Source: Gammaproteobacteria bacterium (GTDB lineage Bacteria > Pseudomonadota > Gammaproteobacteria > JAJRRL01). Taken from it: a stretch of 51,682 nt of DNA. Positions 17,124-26,011 of this stretch are shown one piece after another; the stretch's first letter is position 1; each line of letters starts with the position of its first letter. Both the position numbers and the translations under genes were made by a program. Under the pieces are notes generated by a model that was given only the letters and a program-made list of their open reading frames with translations, was not told the DNA's origin and did no database searches. Location of the stretch: positions 1 through 51,682 of the forward strand of contig JAJRRL010000012.1 in assembly GCA_024279495.1 (NCBI GenBank), read 5' to 3'.

Positions 17124-20100
17124 ATGCGTGATGAACCACAGATAGAGACATTGGTTGCTAAAATGCAAAAGCGGGTTCCGGCTTTCGAGTTGAGGCGTGT
17201 GGGTGCTGGTGATGGTCGTGTGGACCCCTACTTCGATGTTTTTGTTCGCTTAAAAGAAAAGCATGGCCTGGAGCACCACACCAATCGAGAGATTATTCAG
17301 TATGGGCGAAGCACAGTGTATCCCACCTTGGTGGCACGTGCTCGAGAGCGTTTGCTACCTCTTTTGGATAAAACAGACGTTGAGGCGCTGTGTGAACCAA
17401 AAAACAACCTGTTACGCGCACAATACATACCTGGGCGAGGGCACGGCTTGGCATGCACTCAACTGGTAGCTGCTCTGCGGTTTATGTTTGCTGATTCGGT
17501 GATTGATCCACTGGGTCAACGAATAGGGCTAAGCAGTACGACAGAATCAGTACAAATCAAAGCGGTTTGCTTTGCAAAAGAGTGTTTGCAATTAGTTGCT
17601 GCTGACGAGCAGATTGGTATGGTCGATTTTATTTTGGGTAAAATGGCCATGATACGTCGAGGTGGTGCGTCGGCTGTGCTTGCTCCAGACCTTGATCAAG
17701 ACTGCTCACGCTCAGAGATTCGTGTGCACCTGATGGGTTGCTTCGAGCATTATCAGTCGCTAGTGGGGCGAGAGCTTCTTTTTCATGAGCAAGTGATGCC
17801 TTTGCTTAAGCAGGTGATTCATTTGGGTTGCAAGCCTGTTTTCAGCGCATTGTTTGATGGCTCCTTGCCTAAAGAGGCCAGGCAAGCCTGGGCGATGACC
17901 TATCATGCCGTTGAAAGCGGAGCTTGCCCTGGCGTGACTTACTGGGACAGTTGGGAGAGACTGATTGGTGGCGATCACCACGACGGCGCTCGCATACTGA
18001 CGTTGCTTAAGTTGTCTATGCAGAATGTGTTGGATAAGGCGGTCGATGGAGAGCGCTCATTGAGTGAGTCACTAGAAGAAACATCGGCGCTAAAGGCTCA
18101 ACGTGAGACCTTAAAAACAATCACGGATCGCTTGCCTCCCCCAAAAGGTAGGTATGACGATTATCGGCCGGAAGACGATCCCACGGAAGATTTCACGAAT
18201 GTCTCACTGCTGCTCGACTGCTTGTTGAATGACTTGATTCGAGGAGTTAGGCCGGTGGTGCGGCTATTTTCAGAAGTGTCGGAGTGGTCTAAATTAGCGG
18301 AGATAAAGATTTCAGAGAACGGGTGGGTGGGGCAAAATAAAGTACGGATCATCACCGATGCTCGATTGCTGTCTCCCGAGTTGGAGACCAAAGGCGATGC
18401 GTGCGATCCACTTCTTAATGAAAGCGAGTTTCCTATTCGAGTGTTTGAAACGAAAGAAGATTCGTCTAGCCTGCTTTTACAAGCAGCAGAGCGGTGGCAC
18501 TTTGTTGCTACTCAAGATCGCCTGCCAAAGCCCAAAGGAGATGTGATCTGGTTAACGGTACCCCCAAACACACACATCGATTTGTTAGGCTGTGAGATCG
18601 ATACCTGTTTATCGGTGGTATTGGTGACATCAGACACCCATGAGATACCAGCCAAGCTGAAAATAGAGCCAGGTCAGGTGATATTGATAGGTTTAAAGCA
18701 CGAGCAGTGCATACCACCTAATCAATTTAAGGCGCTGGAAACCATGAGTCCTGAGCAGTTTCGGCGAACATTTGAGGGGCGTTCTTGCCAAAAGGTTGAT
18801 GAACAAATAGATGCAAGGAAGTATTTGTTCACGGGGCGAGTTAATTTGATGGGAATAGATTCGTCATTCTTTTCCGGGCAGTCCAAATCGTATTTGCTTT
18901 CCTCTAGTGAGTTGACATTCAGCAGTAGGTGGTGGTTTTGGTCCTTGAGGAGTAATTTGAAGAAGCCAGACATGTATGAACCGGGGATGCCAAGCTGGAG
19001 ATGTTTGATAAGAAGCCATCCAACCTTAAGAGACTTTGTTGTCACAGAGAACCTGGATTTAAGAGGCGGATTTCTTGCTGAATATCTGGTGCCAATATCG
19101 GCTATTAAAGTAGCTGATCCTAACCCTAGTTTTGTTGTTAGGCATGAGCACGAAATCGACTACGATCAACGTACGAGGTACTGGCGAGAAGAAGGGTATC
19201 CAGTCATTGATATTGATTATTGGCGTTCTCTATGGAGCCAGGGTCTTCAGCCTGTTGAGTGCAGGTTGTCATTCAACCGATCATATAATAGGTATTATAA
19301 TCCAAGGATTCATTACTATACTCGTTCCTACGCAAGCAGGTCTGTGTGGCTGATGGTCTTAACCTTGGGGATTTGTTTGTTAGTCTATCGCATTCGTTTT
19401 TCAAAGCGCATGCGTTTGTTGCAGCGCTTGAACGATTTGCCTTATTCTCGAAGAGAAGAGTTGTCGATTGTCTTTGAACGTTATAAGTGGCATGCGTTAC
19501 CTAAAACCATCCAAAACTATTTGCACCATCAGTTAGGTGAGTTGGCGTGTATTCAAAACCTAACAGCCCGTGAAAGAAGACTTTTTTTGGGAGGCTCTCC
19601 TGAGATCCAAGCAGAGTACTTGCCTCTGTTTGGTCACCGCCGACATTTAGATCGCTTTGTTAGGCAGCATTTTAGGGGCTCGGCTGCTCAAAAACGTCAA
19701 AAATCGAATGATATCGCTCATACATTAAGCTCTGCTTTTTCTAGTTGGGGTGATGTAACAAGTGAGGCTGATAAGCGGGCGTGGTATCAGCGCATGGAGC
19801 CATTGATCATGAGCATGCTTTCTCTTGCGGTTAAAAAGAGAGTTCATTTTAAATCCTTTGCAAGGCGTTTTACGAATCCGGAAAATTTTCTGTTTCTAGG
19901 ATCGCTTTTTCGAATGAGTGAGGCTATCAAGCAGCAGTGGGAAGAAAGGGACGACTATCCCCATGCAAATAATCGACTAGCTAAGGCATATTCCTTATTT
20001 TGTGGCGTTTATCGTAGTGTGTCGGCTGAGTATTATGGAGGGAATTTAGGAAGTCCAGGAAGTGTAAGGCGCGTTTTGAGCGGTCTGCGTTCCATACATT

Positions 20101-20276
20101 CTTTCCTCCGACGTCTCCCTCGATTACAGCGCATGCTTAATGCAGAAAGCAGATCCACCCCAAGAAGAACTACGCGTCAAGTAGCTGCCATGCGAAGCCC
20201 ATTGTTTTTGACTGATCGGCCGGCCCAAGCAGGTGTCGGCTCAGCAAATGTGTGCACAACAGCCCAGCAAAGCTAG
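17124..20276 (+). CDS. Giant orphan membrane protein, 1050 residues
   Basis: No family is recognised. There is one clear transmembrane segment at about residues 738-757 (WLMVLTLGICLLVY). It comes just after a Tyr/Arg-rich patch and before a basic region, which by the positive-inside rule puts the C-terminal ~290 residues in the cytoplasm. The N-terminal ~730 residues have no signal peptide. The C-terminus is Arg-rich with a Ser/Thr-rich end. The ribosome site TAGGAGG lies 4 nt before the ATG. Co-transcription with the 1323-residue gene (25-bp gap) suggests a common function. Codon use looks less AT-rich than the preceding 8.5-10.5 kb block. Confidence 0.85.
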   Translation: MRDEPQIETLVAKMQKRVPAFELRRVGAGDGRVDPYFDVFVRLKEKHGLEHHTNREIIQYGRSTVYPTLVARARERLLPLLDKTDVEALCEPKNNLLRAQYIPGRGHGLACTQLVAALRFMFADSVIDPLGQRIGLSSTTESVQIKAVCFAKECLQLVAADEQIGMVDFILGKMAMIRRGGASAVLAPDLDQDCSRSEIRVHLMGCFEHYQSLVGRELLFHEQVMPLLKQVIHLGCKPVFSALFDGSLPKEARQAWAMTYHAVESGACPGVTYWDSWERLIGGDHHDGARILTLLKLSMQNVLDKAVDGERSLSESLEETSALKAQRETLKTITDRLPPPKGRYDDYRPEDDPTEDFTNVSLLLDCLLNDLIRGVRPVVRLFSEVSEWSKLAEIKISENGWVGQNKVRIITDARLLSPELETKGDACDPLLNESEFPIRVFETKEDSSSLLLQAAERWHFVATQDRLPKPKGDVIWLTVPPNTHIDLLGCEIDTCLSVVLVTSDTHEIPAKLKIEPGQVILIGLKHEQCIPPNQFKALETMSPEQFRRTFEGRSCQKVDEQIDARKYLFTGRVNLMGIDSSFFSGQSKSYLLSSSELTFSSRWWFWSLRSNLKKPDMYEPGMPSWRCLIRSHPTLRDFVVTENLDLRGGFLAEYLVPISAIKVADPNPSFVVRHEHEIDYDQRTRYWREEGYPVIDIDYWRSLWSQGLQPVECRLSFNRSYNRYYNPRIHYYTRSYASRSVWLMVLTLGICLLVYRIRFSKRMRLLQRLNDLPYSRREELSIVFERYKWHALPKTIQNYLHHQLGELACIQNLTARERRLFLGGSPEIQAEYLPLFGHRRHLDRFVRQHFRGSAAQKRQKSNDIAHTLSSAFSSWGDVTSEADKRAWYQRMEPLIMSMLSLAVKKRVHFKSFARRFTNPENFLFLGSLFRMSEAIKQQWEERDDYPHANNRLAKAYSLFCGVYRSVSAEYYGGNLGSPGSVRRVLSGLRSIHSFLRRLPRLQRMLNAESRSTPRRTTRQVAAMRSPLFLTDRPAQAGVGSANVCTTAQQS

Positions 20277-20421
20277 GTGACACTGTTTTTAAAGGTGCAA
20301 GAAAAGTTTGGAGTTGCGATCAGCCTTTACCCAAAACCATATAAGCGCAACGCCTCGTTAGGCAGGTGGTAAAGCTTTAGATGATTGATCTACTTGAATG
20401 TCTTTTGTTGTCTTAAAAAAC
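20277..20421. other. Intergenic stretch containing the repeat shared with 6313-6356
   Basis: No gene is visible. A small hairpin GCCT-CGTT-AGGC lies at about 20352-20363. From 20405 the sequence matches 6313-6356, and this match continues into the last codons of the small minus-strand gene. Confidence 0.35.
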
Positions 20422-20628
20422 TTAGAGAGAAAAGCTTGGCGTCTCTACTTCATCTGGGGTTTCTTCAAGCAAGGCCATTTCTTGACGAAGAAGAAGGTCG
20501 CCGTGCTGTAAAAGCCTGATAGCCTCTTGTCGGTTGGTTGGTTCAGAGAGAAGGTCATGCTTTAAAAAGTTAGAGCGGCTTGAATGAGCGGTCGTGATGG
20601 GCCGAAAAAAACGAGATTGTATAGCCAT
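20422..20628 (-). CDS. Small orphan protein, 68 residues
   Basis: I do not recognise a family. The protein is polar and probably helical (EAIRLLQHGDLLLRQEMALL) with a basic N-terminus and an acidic C-terminus. An AAGGAG ribosome site 7 nt before the ATG supports it as a real gene. The last codons (SFSL-stop) lie in a stretch duplicated at 6313-6356, where only the tail survives. It is transcribed away from clpA and occupies the place where clpS often lies, but it shows no ClpS features. Confidence 0.5.
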   Translation of the reverse strand: MAIQSRFFRPITTAHSSRSNFLKHDLLSEPTNRQEAIRLLQHGDLLLRQEMALLEETPDEVETPSFSL

Positions 20629-21049
20629 GAGAAACTCCTTGTGATGTACAGATAGCGTTTAACTGTTATGGGTCCAGTGTAGGGCCTGAAAATTAAGCTA
20701 ACCTTAAGAGCTGGGTAAAATAAGTCTCATAGTTGTGTGAGAGATTGACTATAGTTTCTTTTGGCTTGCTTGCTGGAGAAGTGATTTTTGGGGTTTTGTA
20801 AAAAAAGTTAAAAAAAATGTGTTTTTTATAAGCGACTGAACTTCCAATCTATTTTCTTAGGAGGGCATTGTAAGTCATTGATTTTACTTCCTGTGGGTAA
20901 GTAAATAGGCGGAAAAGGATCGGTTTTTAGTCTATCTTTTGAGTAAACCGAGACAGAGAGAGAACTTCTTTAGGGAAGCACTTTTTTGTCTTTATCATTA
21001 TTTTTCTCGTCAATGGATGACTTGATCGTGAAGCGCTAAGGAGGGCGGG
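20629..21049 (+). other. 421-bp clpA upstream region, no gene seen
   Basis: Neither strand holds a convincing gene, and in particular no clpS. The stretch is AT-rich with A/T runs at 20795-20830. It contains an inverted repeat CGGTTT (20921-20926) / AAACCG (20945-20950). It ends in the TAAGGAGGGCGGG ribosome site of clpA. The promoter is probably here, but no single -35/-10 pair stands out. Confidence 0.4.
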
Positions 21050-23404
21050 ATGTTTAGTCGATCGTTGGAGCATAACTTAAGCGAAGTGTTTGAGTTGGCC
21101 CGCATGAAAAGACATCGTTTTGTGACATTAGAGCATTTGCTTTTAGCTCTTTTGGATAACACAGAGACTAGAAAGCTCTTCGTTGAGTGTGATGTGGATA
21201 TTGATCGCCTGAGGGCAGGTTTAAGCATCTATATAGAAGAGAATACTATTTACCTGCTTCCCAATGAAATGGTTGATATCCGGCCTAACTTGCTCTTTCA
21301 GTTGGTGATGCTAAATGCGATTGAAACAGTAAGCCGAGAAGATGGCGCGGAAGTAAAAGGCATTGATGTGCTAATGGCTATGTTACGAGAAACTGATTCT
21401 CAAGCTGTTTATTTCCTCAATCAAGAAAAGCTTACCTTTGAAAAGGCTCAGGAATTTTTGAATAAAGATAAAGACGGAGAAGGTAAAGGTAAGAAGACCG
21501 GATTAAACTCACCTAGTGCTGCAGCTCCACAAGTGCCAGGACTGCAAACCCCTAAAGAAAATGAGTTTGGTTTCCATCAAGAATTTGGTACAGATGAGGA
21601 CTTCATGCAAATGCCTCCAGCTCCGCAAGAAGAGAATATTATTGATCTTTACACAACAAATCTTAACGAGAAAGCCAAGCGTGGGATGATTGATCCTTTG
21701 ATTGGTAGAGATCATGAACTGAATCGTGCTTTGCAAATCTTGTGTCGACGTAACAAGAATAATCCTTTGTTTGTAGGTGAAGCAGGTGTTGGTAAAACAG
21801 CTGTTGCAGAGGGAATGGCGCAGTTGATTGTGGATGGTAAGGTGCCAGAGGCGATGAGAAACTGCACGGTCTATTCTTTGGATATGGGTTCTTTGCTTGC
21901 AGGAACAAAATACCGTGGTGATTTTGAAAAACGCTTTAAGTCTACCTTGAAATCGTTGAATAAGCACTCAGGTGCGATTGTCTTTATTGATGAGATTCAT
22001 AATTTGATTGGCGCAGGTGCGGCAACAGGTGGAACTATGGATGCATCTAACTTAATTAAGCCATTACTTTCTAGTGGTGATTTACGATGCATGGGTGCGA
22101 CGACTTATGAAGAGTACAGGAAGCATTTTCAAAAAGATGCTGCTCTTTCTAGACGATTCCAAAAAGTGGATATTGCAGAGCCAACAGAAGATGAGACTGC
22201 AAATATTTTGCGAGGCGTAAAAGGGCGTTATCAGGCGTATCATAACTTAGATTACACTGATGAAGCATTGAAACGAGCAGCTGAATTGTCTGCGCGGTAT
22301 CTTCCCGATCGTCATTTGCCAGACATGGCTTTGGACTTGATTGATGAAGCAGGAGCGTCACAACATACTCTCCCAGAGAAAAAGCGTGTGGATGTGATCA
22401 CTAAAGAGTTGATTGATAAGACATTTGCAAGAATGGCTAGGATCCCTATTGAAGATTTGCAAAACTCCGATAAAAAGAAAATTGCAGGTATGGCTAAAGA
22501 CCTTAAGAAAGTGATTTACGGTCAAGAGCATGCGATTCAATCTATTTGTGATTCCATTCAATTATCACGAATGGGCTTAGGGCAGCAAGATAAACCTGTG
22601 GGTTCTTTCTTGTTAGTAGGTCCTACAGGTGTGGGTAAAACAGCTTTGATGAAAGCGGTTAGTGAGCAGTTGAAAGTAGAATTTATTCGTTTTGATATGT
22701 CTGAGTACATGGAAAAACACTCTGTTTCACGACTGATTGGTGCTCCTCCAGGGTATGTAGGTTACGATGAAGGTGGCTTGTTAACAGAAGCTGTTCGCAA
22801 GCATCCGCACGCTGTGTTATTGCTTGATGAAATCGAGAAGGCTCATTCAGATATTTACAATATCTTACTGCAGGTCATGGATTACGGCCATCTGACTGAC
22901 AGTAATGGCCAAGAAGTTGACTTCAGGCATGTGGTGGTTTCCATGACAAGTAATGTGGGTGCCGATTCTCTTGAGAGAAACTCCATTGGCTTTACGTCAA
23001 AAAACAGTGATGCTAGTGGTGTTGAAGAAGCTGTGAAGCATGTGTTTACGCCTGAGTTTAGAAATAGATTGGATGAAACCATTTTGTTTAACTACCTTGA
23101 TGATAAAGTGATTGTCAAAGTGGTTGATAAATTCTTATCTGACTTGAAAAAGCAACTTAAGGCTAAGAAAATAAAACTTAATGTGTCGGCATCGTGTAAG
23201 AAGTACCTTGCGAAAGAAGGTTACGATCGCTTGATGGGTGCTCGTCCAATGGCTCGAGTCATTCAAGACAAAGTGCGCTTGCCGATTGCAAGGCTGTTAT
23301 TAGAGCAAACTAACGAGGAAGAGATCGCTTCTGTTGCGGTGGATTACCAAGACAACAAGATTTCTTTCAGCGTGGAGAAGAAAGAGAAAGTGATGGCGAA
23401 GTAA
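21050..23404 (+). CDS. clpA: ATP-dependent Clp protease ATPase subunit ClpA
   Basis: ClpA unfolds substrates and feeds them to ClpP. The 784-residue protein has the N-domain (1-140; HNLSEVFELARMKRHRFVTLEHLLLALL). D1 has Walker A GEAGVGKT at 243-250 and Walker B VFIDEIH at 311-317. D2 has Walker A GPTGVGKT at 524-531 and LLDEIEKAH at 591-599. The ClpP-docking loop is SIGF (about 644-648). The linker between N-domain and D1 is longer than in E. coli ClpA (758 residues) and rich in Gly, Lys, Pro and acidic residues (about 138-195). The adaptor gene clpS, usually just upstream, is absent here. A clear terminator follows at 23428-23454. Confidence 0.97.
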   Translation: MFSRSLEHNLSEVFELARMKRHRFVTLEHLLLALLDNTETRKLFVECDVDIDRLRAGLSIYIEENTIYLLPNEMVDIRPNLLFQLVMLNAIETVSREDGAEVKGIDVLMAMLRETDSQAVYFLNQEKLTFEKAQEFLNKDKDGEGKGKKTGLNSPSAAAPQVPGLQTPKENEFGFHQEFGTDEDFMQMPPAPQEENIIDLYTTNLNEKAKRGMIDPLIGRDHELNRALQILCRRNKNNPLFVGEAGVGKTAVAEGMAQLIVDGKVPEAMRNCTVYSLDMGSLLAGTKYRGDFEKRFKSTLKSLNKHSGAIVFIDEIHNLIGAGAATGGTMDASNLIKPLLSSGDLRCMGATTYEEYRKHFQKDAALSRRFQKVDIAEPTEDETANILRGVKGRYQAYHNLDYTDEALKRAAELSARYLPDRHLPDMALDLIDEAGASQHTLPEKKRVDVITKELIDKTFARMARIPIEDLQNSDKKKIAGMAKDLKKVIYGQEHAIQSICDSIQLSRMGLGQQDKPVGSFLLVGPTGVGKTALMKAVSEQLKVEFIRFDMSEYMEKHSVSRLIGAPPGYVGYDEGGLLTEAVRKHPHAVLLLDEIEKAHSDIYNILLQVMDYGHLTDSNGQEVDFRHVVVSMTSNVGADSLERNSIGFTSKNSDASGVEEAVKHVFTPEFRNRLDETILFNYLDDKVIVKVVDKFLSDLKKQLKAKKIKLNVSASCKKYLAKEGYDRLMGARPMARVIQDKVRLPIARLLLEQTNEEEIASVAVDYQDNKISFSVEKKEKVMAK

Positions 23405-23427
23405 GAGTTATCTCCTAAACACTTAGA

Positions 23428-23454
23428 GCCCCAATTATCGTTGGGGCTTTTTTT
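23428..23454 (+). terminator. Rho-independent terminator of clpA
   Basis: GCCCCAA and TTGGGGC form a perfect 7-bp stem around TTATCG, followed by seven T. It starts 23 bp after the clpA stop codon. Confidence 0.9.
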
Positions 23455-23519
23455 ATGGTTTGATTTTTCTTTTTGGGCAGTGATATAGTAGCAAATTTCC
23501 CTGTTTGAGGAGGTGCTTT

Positions 23520-26000
23520 ATGTCTAGAAATAATGCGAGTGCGAGTGCAGATGCTGTTCCACCAGAGGCAAGGATGTCTGTCAATCAAAGTGCACCAGTA
23601 GATGGGGGTGAAGAAAAAGAAGAAGAAGAGGCTAAGGTACCTGGCAATCAAAGTGCACCAGTAGATGTGGGTGAAGAAGAAATAGAGCCGGCTGCTGTTG
23701 GCGATCAAGTAGCAGCTGCAGGTGAAGAAAAAGAAGAAGAAGAGGCTAAGACTTCTGGTAATCAAAGTCCGGCTGCAGCTGTTAGCTTAGACCAGGTGGT
23801 TGTAGATAATCAAAATGCGTCAGCAACCGGAGGTGGAGTAAAAGTAAAGGCAGCAGTTGTTGATCAAACAGGAAAAAATCAACATGTACCAGCAGCTGGA
23901 GGTGGAGTAAAAGTAAAGGCGGCAGTTGCTGATAAATCAGGGAAAAATCAAAATGTACCAGCAAATGAAGATGAGCAAAAAAGAGATGAGCGAGATGAAA
24001 AGGGGCGTTTAAAGTTAGAAAAATACTTAGGGAAATGTCGAAATCTTGCAAAAATAAAATCGGACTCTCTTTCTGAATTATTGTTTTGGCGTGTCATGTC
24101 GACATTTGATGGTGATCTCGAAGCTGAAGTACTAGAGCCTTTTTTCCCAGGCATTACTCAGTGCCATCAGCGTCCAAAGCTGGGGGAAGTTGAGACCAGG
24201 TGGCAAGAAGATAGTTTGTTCTTGCCTTATGTGAGTAAGCCTATGACGAAAAAGGAGCGTGATTTTTGTAAGGCAATAGGAAGGTACGGGGTAGAAATTA
24301 AAAAGAGAGTTAACCTTTTGCGCCAGAAAAGAAGAGCTTTTTTGTTTGACCCTAGGCGAGTGATAAAAGGTGCAGCACGTGTGGGCGATAAGGAGTTGGC
24401 TCCGCGATCAAGAGCGCTTATTAAAGCAGCTATTGATCTTGAACTTTGGTTGCTTGTACAAGATATTTTGTTGCTCCGGTCACTGTCTGATAATCTCGAT
24501 TCGTCTGAAAGGTTTAATGATTTTAAAGAGCAAAAGAGATCGGATTTAAGAGGCCTTTTGAGCAACCTTGAAATGGAAAAGAATCGTACTTTAGATGAAT
24601 TATGGAGGCAGTCTAAAGAGAAAGAATTTCCTGTGATTGAGAGGGCTTTTATAAAGGTTTATCGTGCTACTGGTTTGGGGAGGAATCAAAACCTTAGAGT
24701 GGGGCAGAATCAGAAGAGTAAAGAGGAGCGACATCAAGAAATCAGGGTGGAGCAACATCGAGAGATTTTTAGAATTTTAAATGATCGTCTTTCTGTTTCA
24801 AGGCGGGTTCATGCTGGGTCTCTTCCGTTAATGTGTCAGCGAAATAATTTTGAAGAGAAAGATACACCGTTTCATCTTGCCATTCGTTCAGGAATTCCAT
24901 CATCGATAGGTGTTCGAATGAGGGTGGTGGTGGCCATGCTGGAAACGAAACAGGTCAAATTGGAAAAGCCAAACACCATTGGCGATAATGCTTTGCATGA
25001 AGTTGCAAAAATAGAAAAAAACGCAGATGTCTTCATGGCAATGCTACTGCGACTCCGTTTCGATGCCATTGATAATGTGATAGAGATTGCAGAGAAAAGT
25101 GGGGAGTGTATGCTTCATTTGCGGGATGTGACATGTGATTATTATTCAACCGAGACTGCTACTAATGGATGGGTCCCTTATGAAGAAGCAGTGTGGGGAG
25201 AAGATAATACGAAGCGAACACCTTATTTTAAAGCACATGTTCTTAATAACATAAGTACATCCTTTTTTCTTGGTGAAAGGCTTAAGAATAGAGGTTCCTT
25301 TGAAAAGCGAGATATTAATGGAAAGAGTGGGAAAGAGCTTCGGGAAAGAAAAGATATCAATAAGAATACCGCCGCAGAGTACCTTCAGTTGTTTTACCCG
25401 GGGCCTGTGACAGAGCGTGCTAGAAAAATTGCCAAGAGTAGCGTTTGCAATTTAAATGTTTCGGTGTCGTATGCATGTAACCTTGCTAGTTTTATTCTTG
25501 CTATTGTTGGGGAGATTGATTTTTCTAATCCCGCCGAGGAATGCATATGCGCCTCTGGCAATGGGACAACTATTACTCCAGAACCTTCTCCTCTTACTGG
25601 TACGTCTGTAGCTAAAATAGGCATTATAACGGCAGAGTGTGCTTTTTTCTTGGTAAGCGTTGCGCTTGCTGTGATAGGTTATGCTGAGGCTCATGAGGAG
25701 TGGGTTGAAAAAAGTAAGCCCTATCGCTTAGGTAAAAGTCCAGAGCTTAAAGATAGAAAATCATTTCAATGTTTCATGTCGCTTTGTCTTTTATCTCTTG
25801 GTATGGAAGGTCTCGGTGTGGCGATTGCTACTTTGTTGGTTGTTGGTTCAGTGTTCACAGGGAATGATGAGGCCGATAAGGTTCTTAGGGTTGGCTTTCT
25901 TACAGGCGCTTCCCTTGTCTTTGCTCCAACTGGGAACATTATAGACTCCATTGAAACGCAGTCGAGTGTTTATGAGGCAGCGTCTTTTGTTGTTTTCTAG
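23520..26000 (+). CDS. Ankyrin-like multi-pass membrane protein with repetitive N-terminus (candidate effector)
   Basis: The start was placed at ATG 23520 because GAGGAGG lies 6 nt upstream; a frame open from TTG 23505 would use the ribosome site itself as codons. The 826-residue protein has four parts. Residues 1-155 are low complexity with repeated blocks (NQSAPVD, EEKEEEEAK, GGGVKVKAAV). A charged helical region follows. Two ankyrin-like units lie at about 440-515 (TPFHLAIRSG and GDNALHEVAK). Four hydrophobic segments lie at about 648-668, 698-722, 750-780 and 788-806. Ankyrin repeats plus C-terminal membrane hairpins is a common layout for host-directed effectors in Legionella and Coxiella. 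Function is unknown. It converges on mfd with an 11-bp gap. Confidence 0.8.
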   Translation: MSRNNASASADAVPPEARMSVNQSAPVDGGEEKEEEEAKVPGNQSAPVDVGEEEIEPAAVGDQVAAAGEEKEEEEAKTSGNQSPAAAVSLDQVVVDNQNASATGGGVKVKAAVVDQTGKNQHVPAAGGGVKVKAAVADKSGKNQNVPANEDEQKRDERDEKGRLKLEKYLGKCRNLAKIKSDSLSELLFWRVMSTFDGDLEAEVLEPFFPGITQCHQRPKLGEVETRWQEDSLFLPYVSKPMTKKERDFCKAIGRYGVEIKKRVNLLRQKRRAFLFDPRRVIKGAARVGDKELAPRSRALIKAAIDLELWLLVQDILLLRSLSDNLDSSERFNDFKEQKRSDLRGLLSNLEMEKNRTLDELWRQSKEKEFPVIERAFIKVYRATGLGRNQNLRVGQNQKSKEERHQEIRVEQHREIFRILNDRLSVSRRVHAGSLPLMCQRNNFEEKDTPFHLAIRSGIPSSIGVRMRVVVAMLETKQVKLEKPNTIGDNALHEVAKIEKNADVFMAMLLRLRFDAIDNVIEIAEKSGECMLHLRDVTCDYYSTETATNGWVPYEEAVWGEDNTKRTPYFKAHVLNNISTSFFLGERLKNRGSFEKRDINGKSGKELRERKDINKNTAAEYLQLFYPGPVTERARKIAKSSVCNLNVSVSYACNLASFILAIVGEIDFSNPAEECICASGNGTTITPEPSPLTGTSVAKIGIITAECAFFLVSVALAVIGYAEAHEEWVEKSKPYRLGKSPELKDRKSFQCFMSLCLLSLGMEGLGVAIATLLVVGSVFTGNDEADKVLRVGFLTGASLVFAPTGNIIDSIETQSSVYEAASFVVF
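23580..23975 (+). repeat. Internal repeats in the 5' part of the ankyrin-like gene
   Basis: Several blocks occur twice at DNA level: AATCAAAGTGCACCAGTAGA at about 23583 and 23646, GAAGAAAAAGAAGAAGAAGA at about 23610 and 23725, and a stretch coding GGGVKVKAAV at about 23828 and 23903. All lengths keep the frame. Recombination between them would change the length of the low-complexity N-terminus. Confidence 0.7.
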
Positions 26001-26011
26001 CAGCAAGTTTT

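Noticed and set aside
20629-21049. Hidden clpS gene
   Set aside because: Both strands were read for the short ClpS pattern before clpA and nothing was found.
23505-23519. TTG start for the ankyrin-like gene
   Set aside because: These codons are the GAGGAGG ribosome site of the ATG at 23520.
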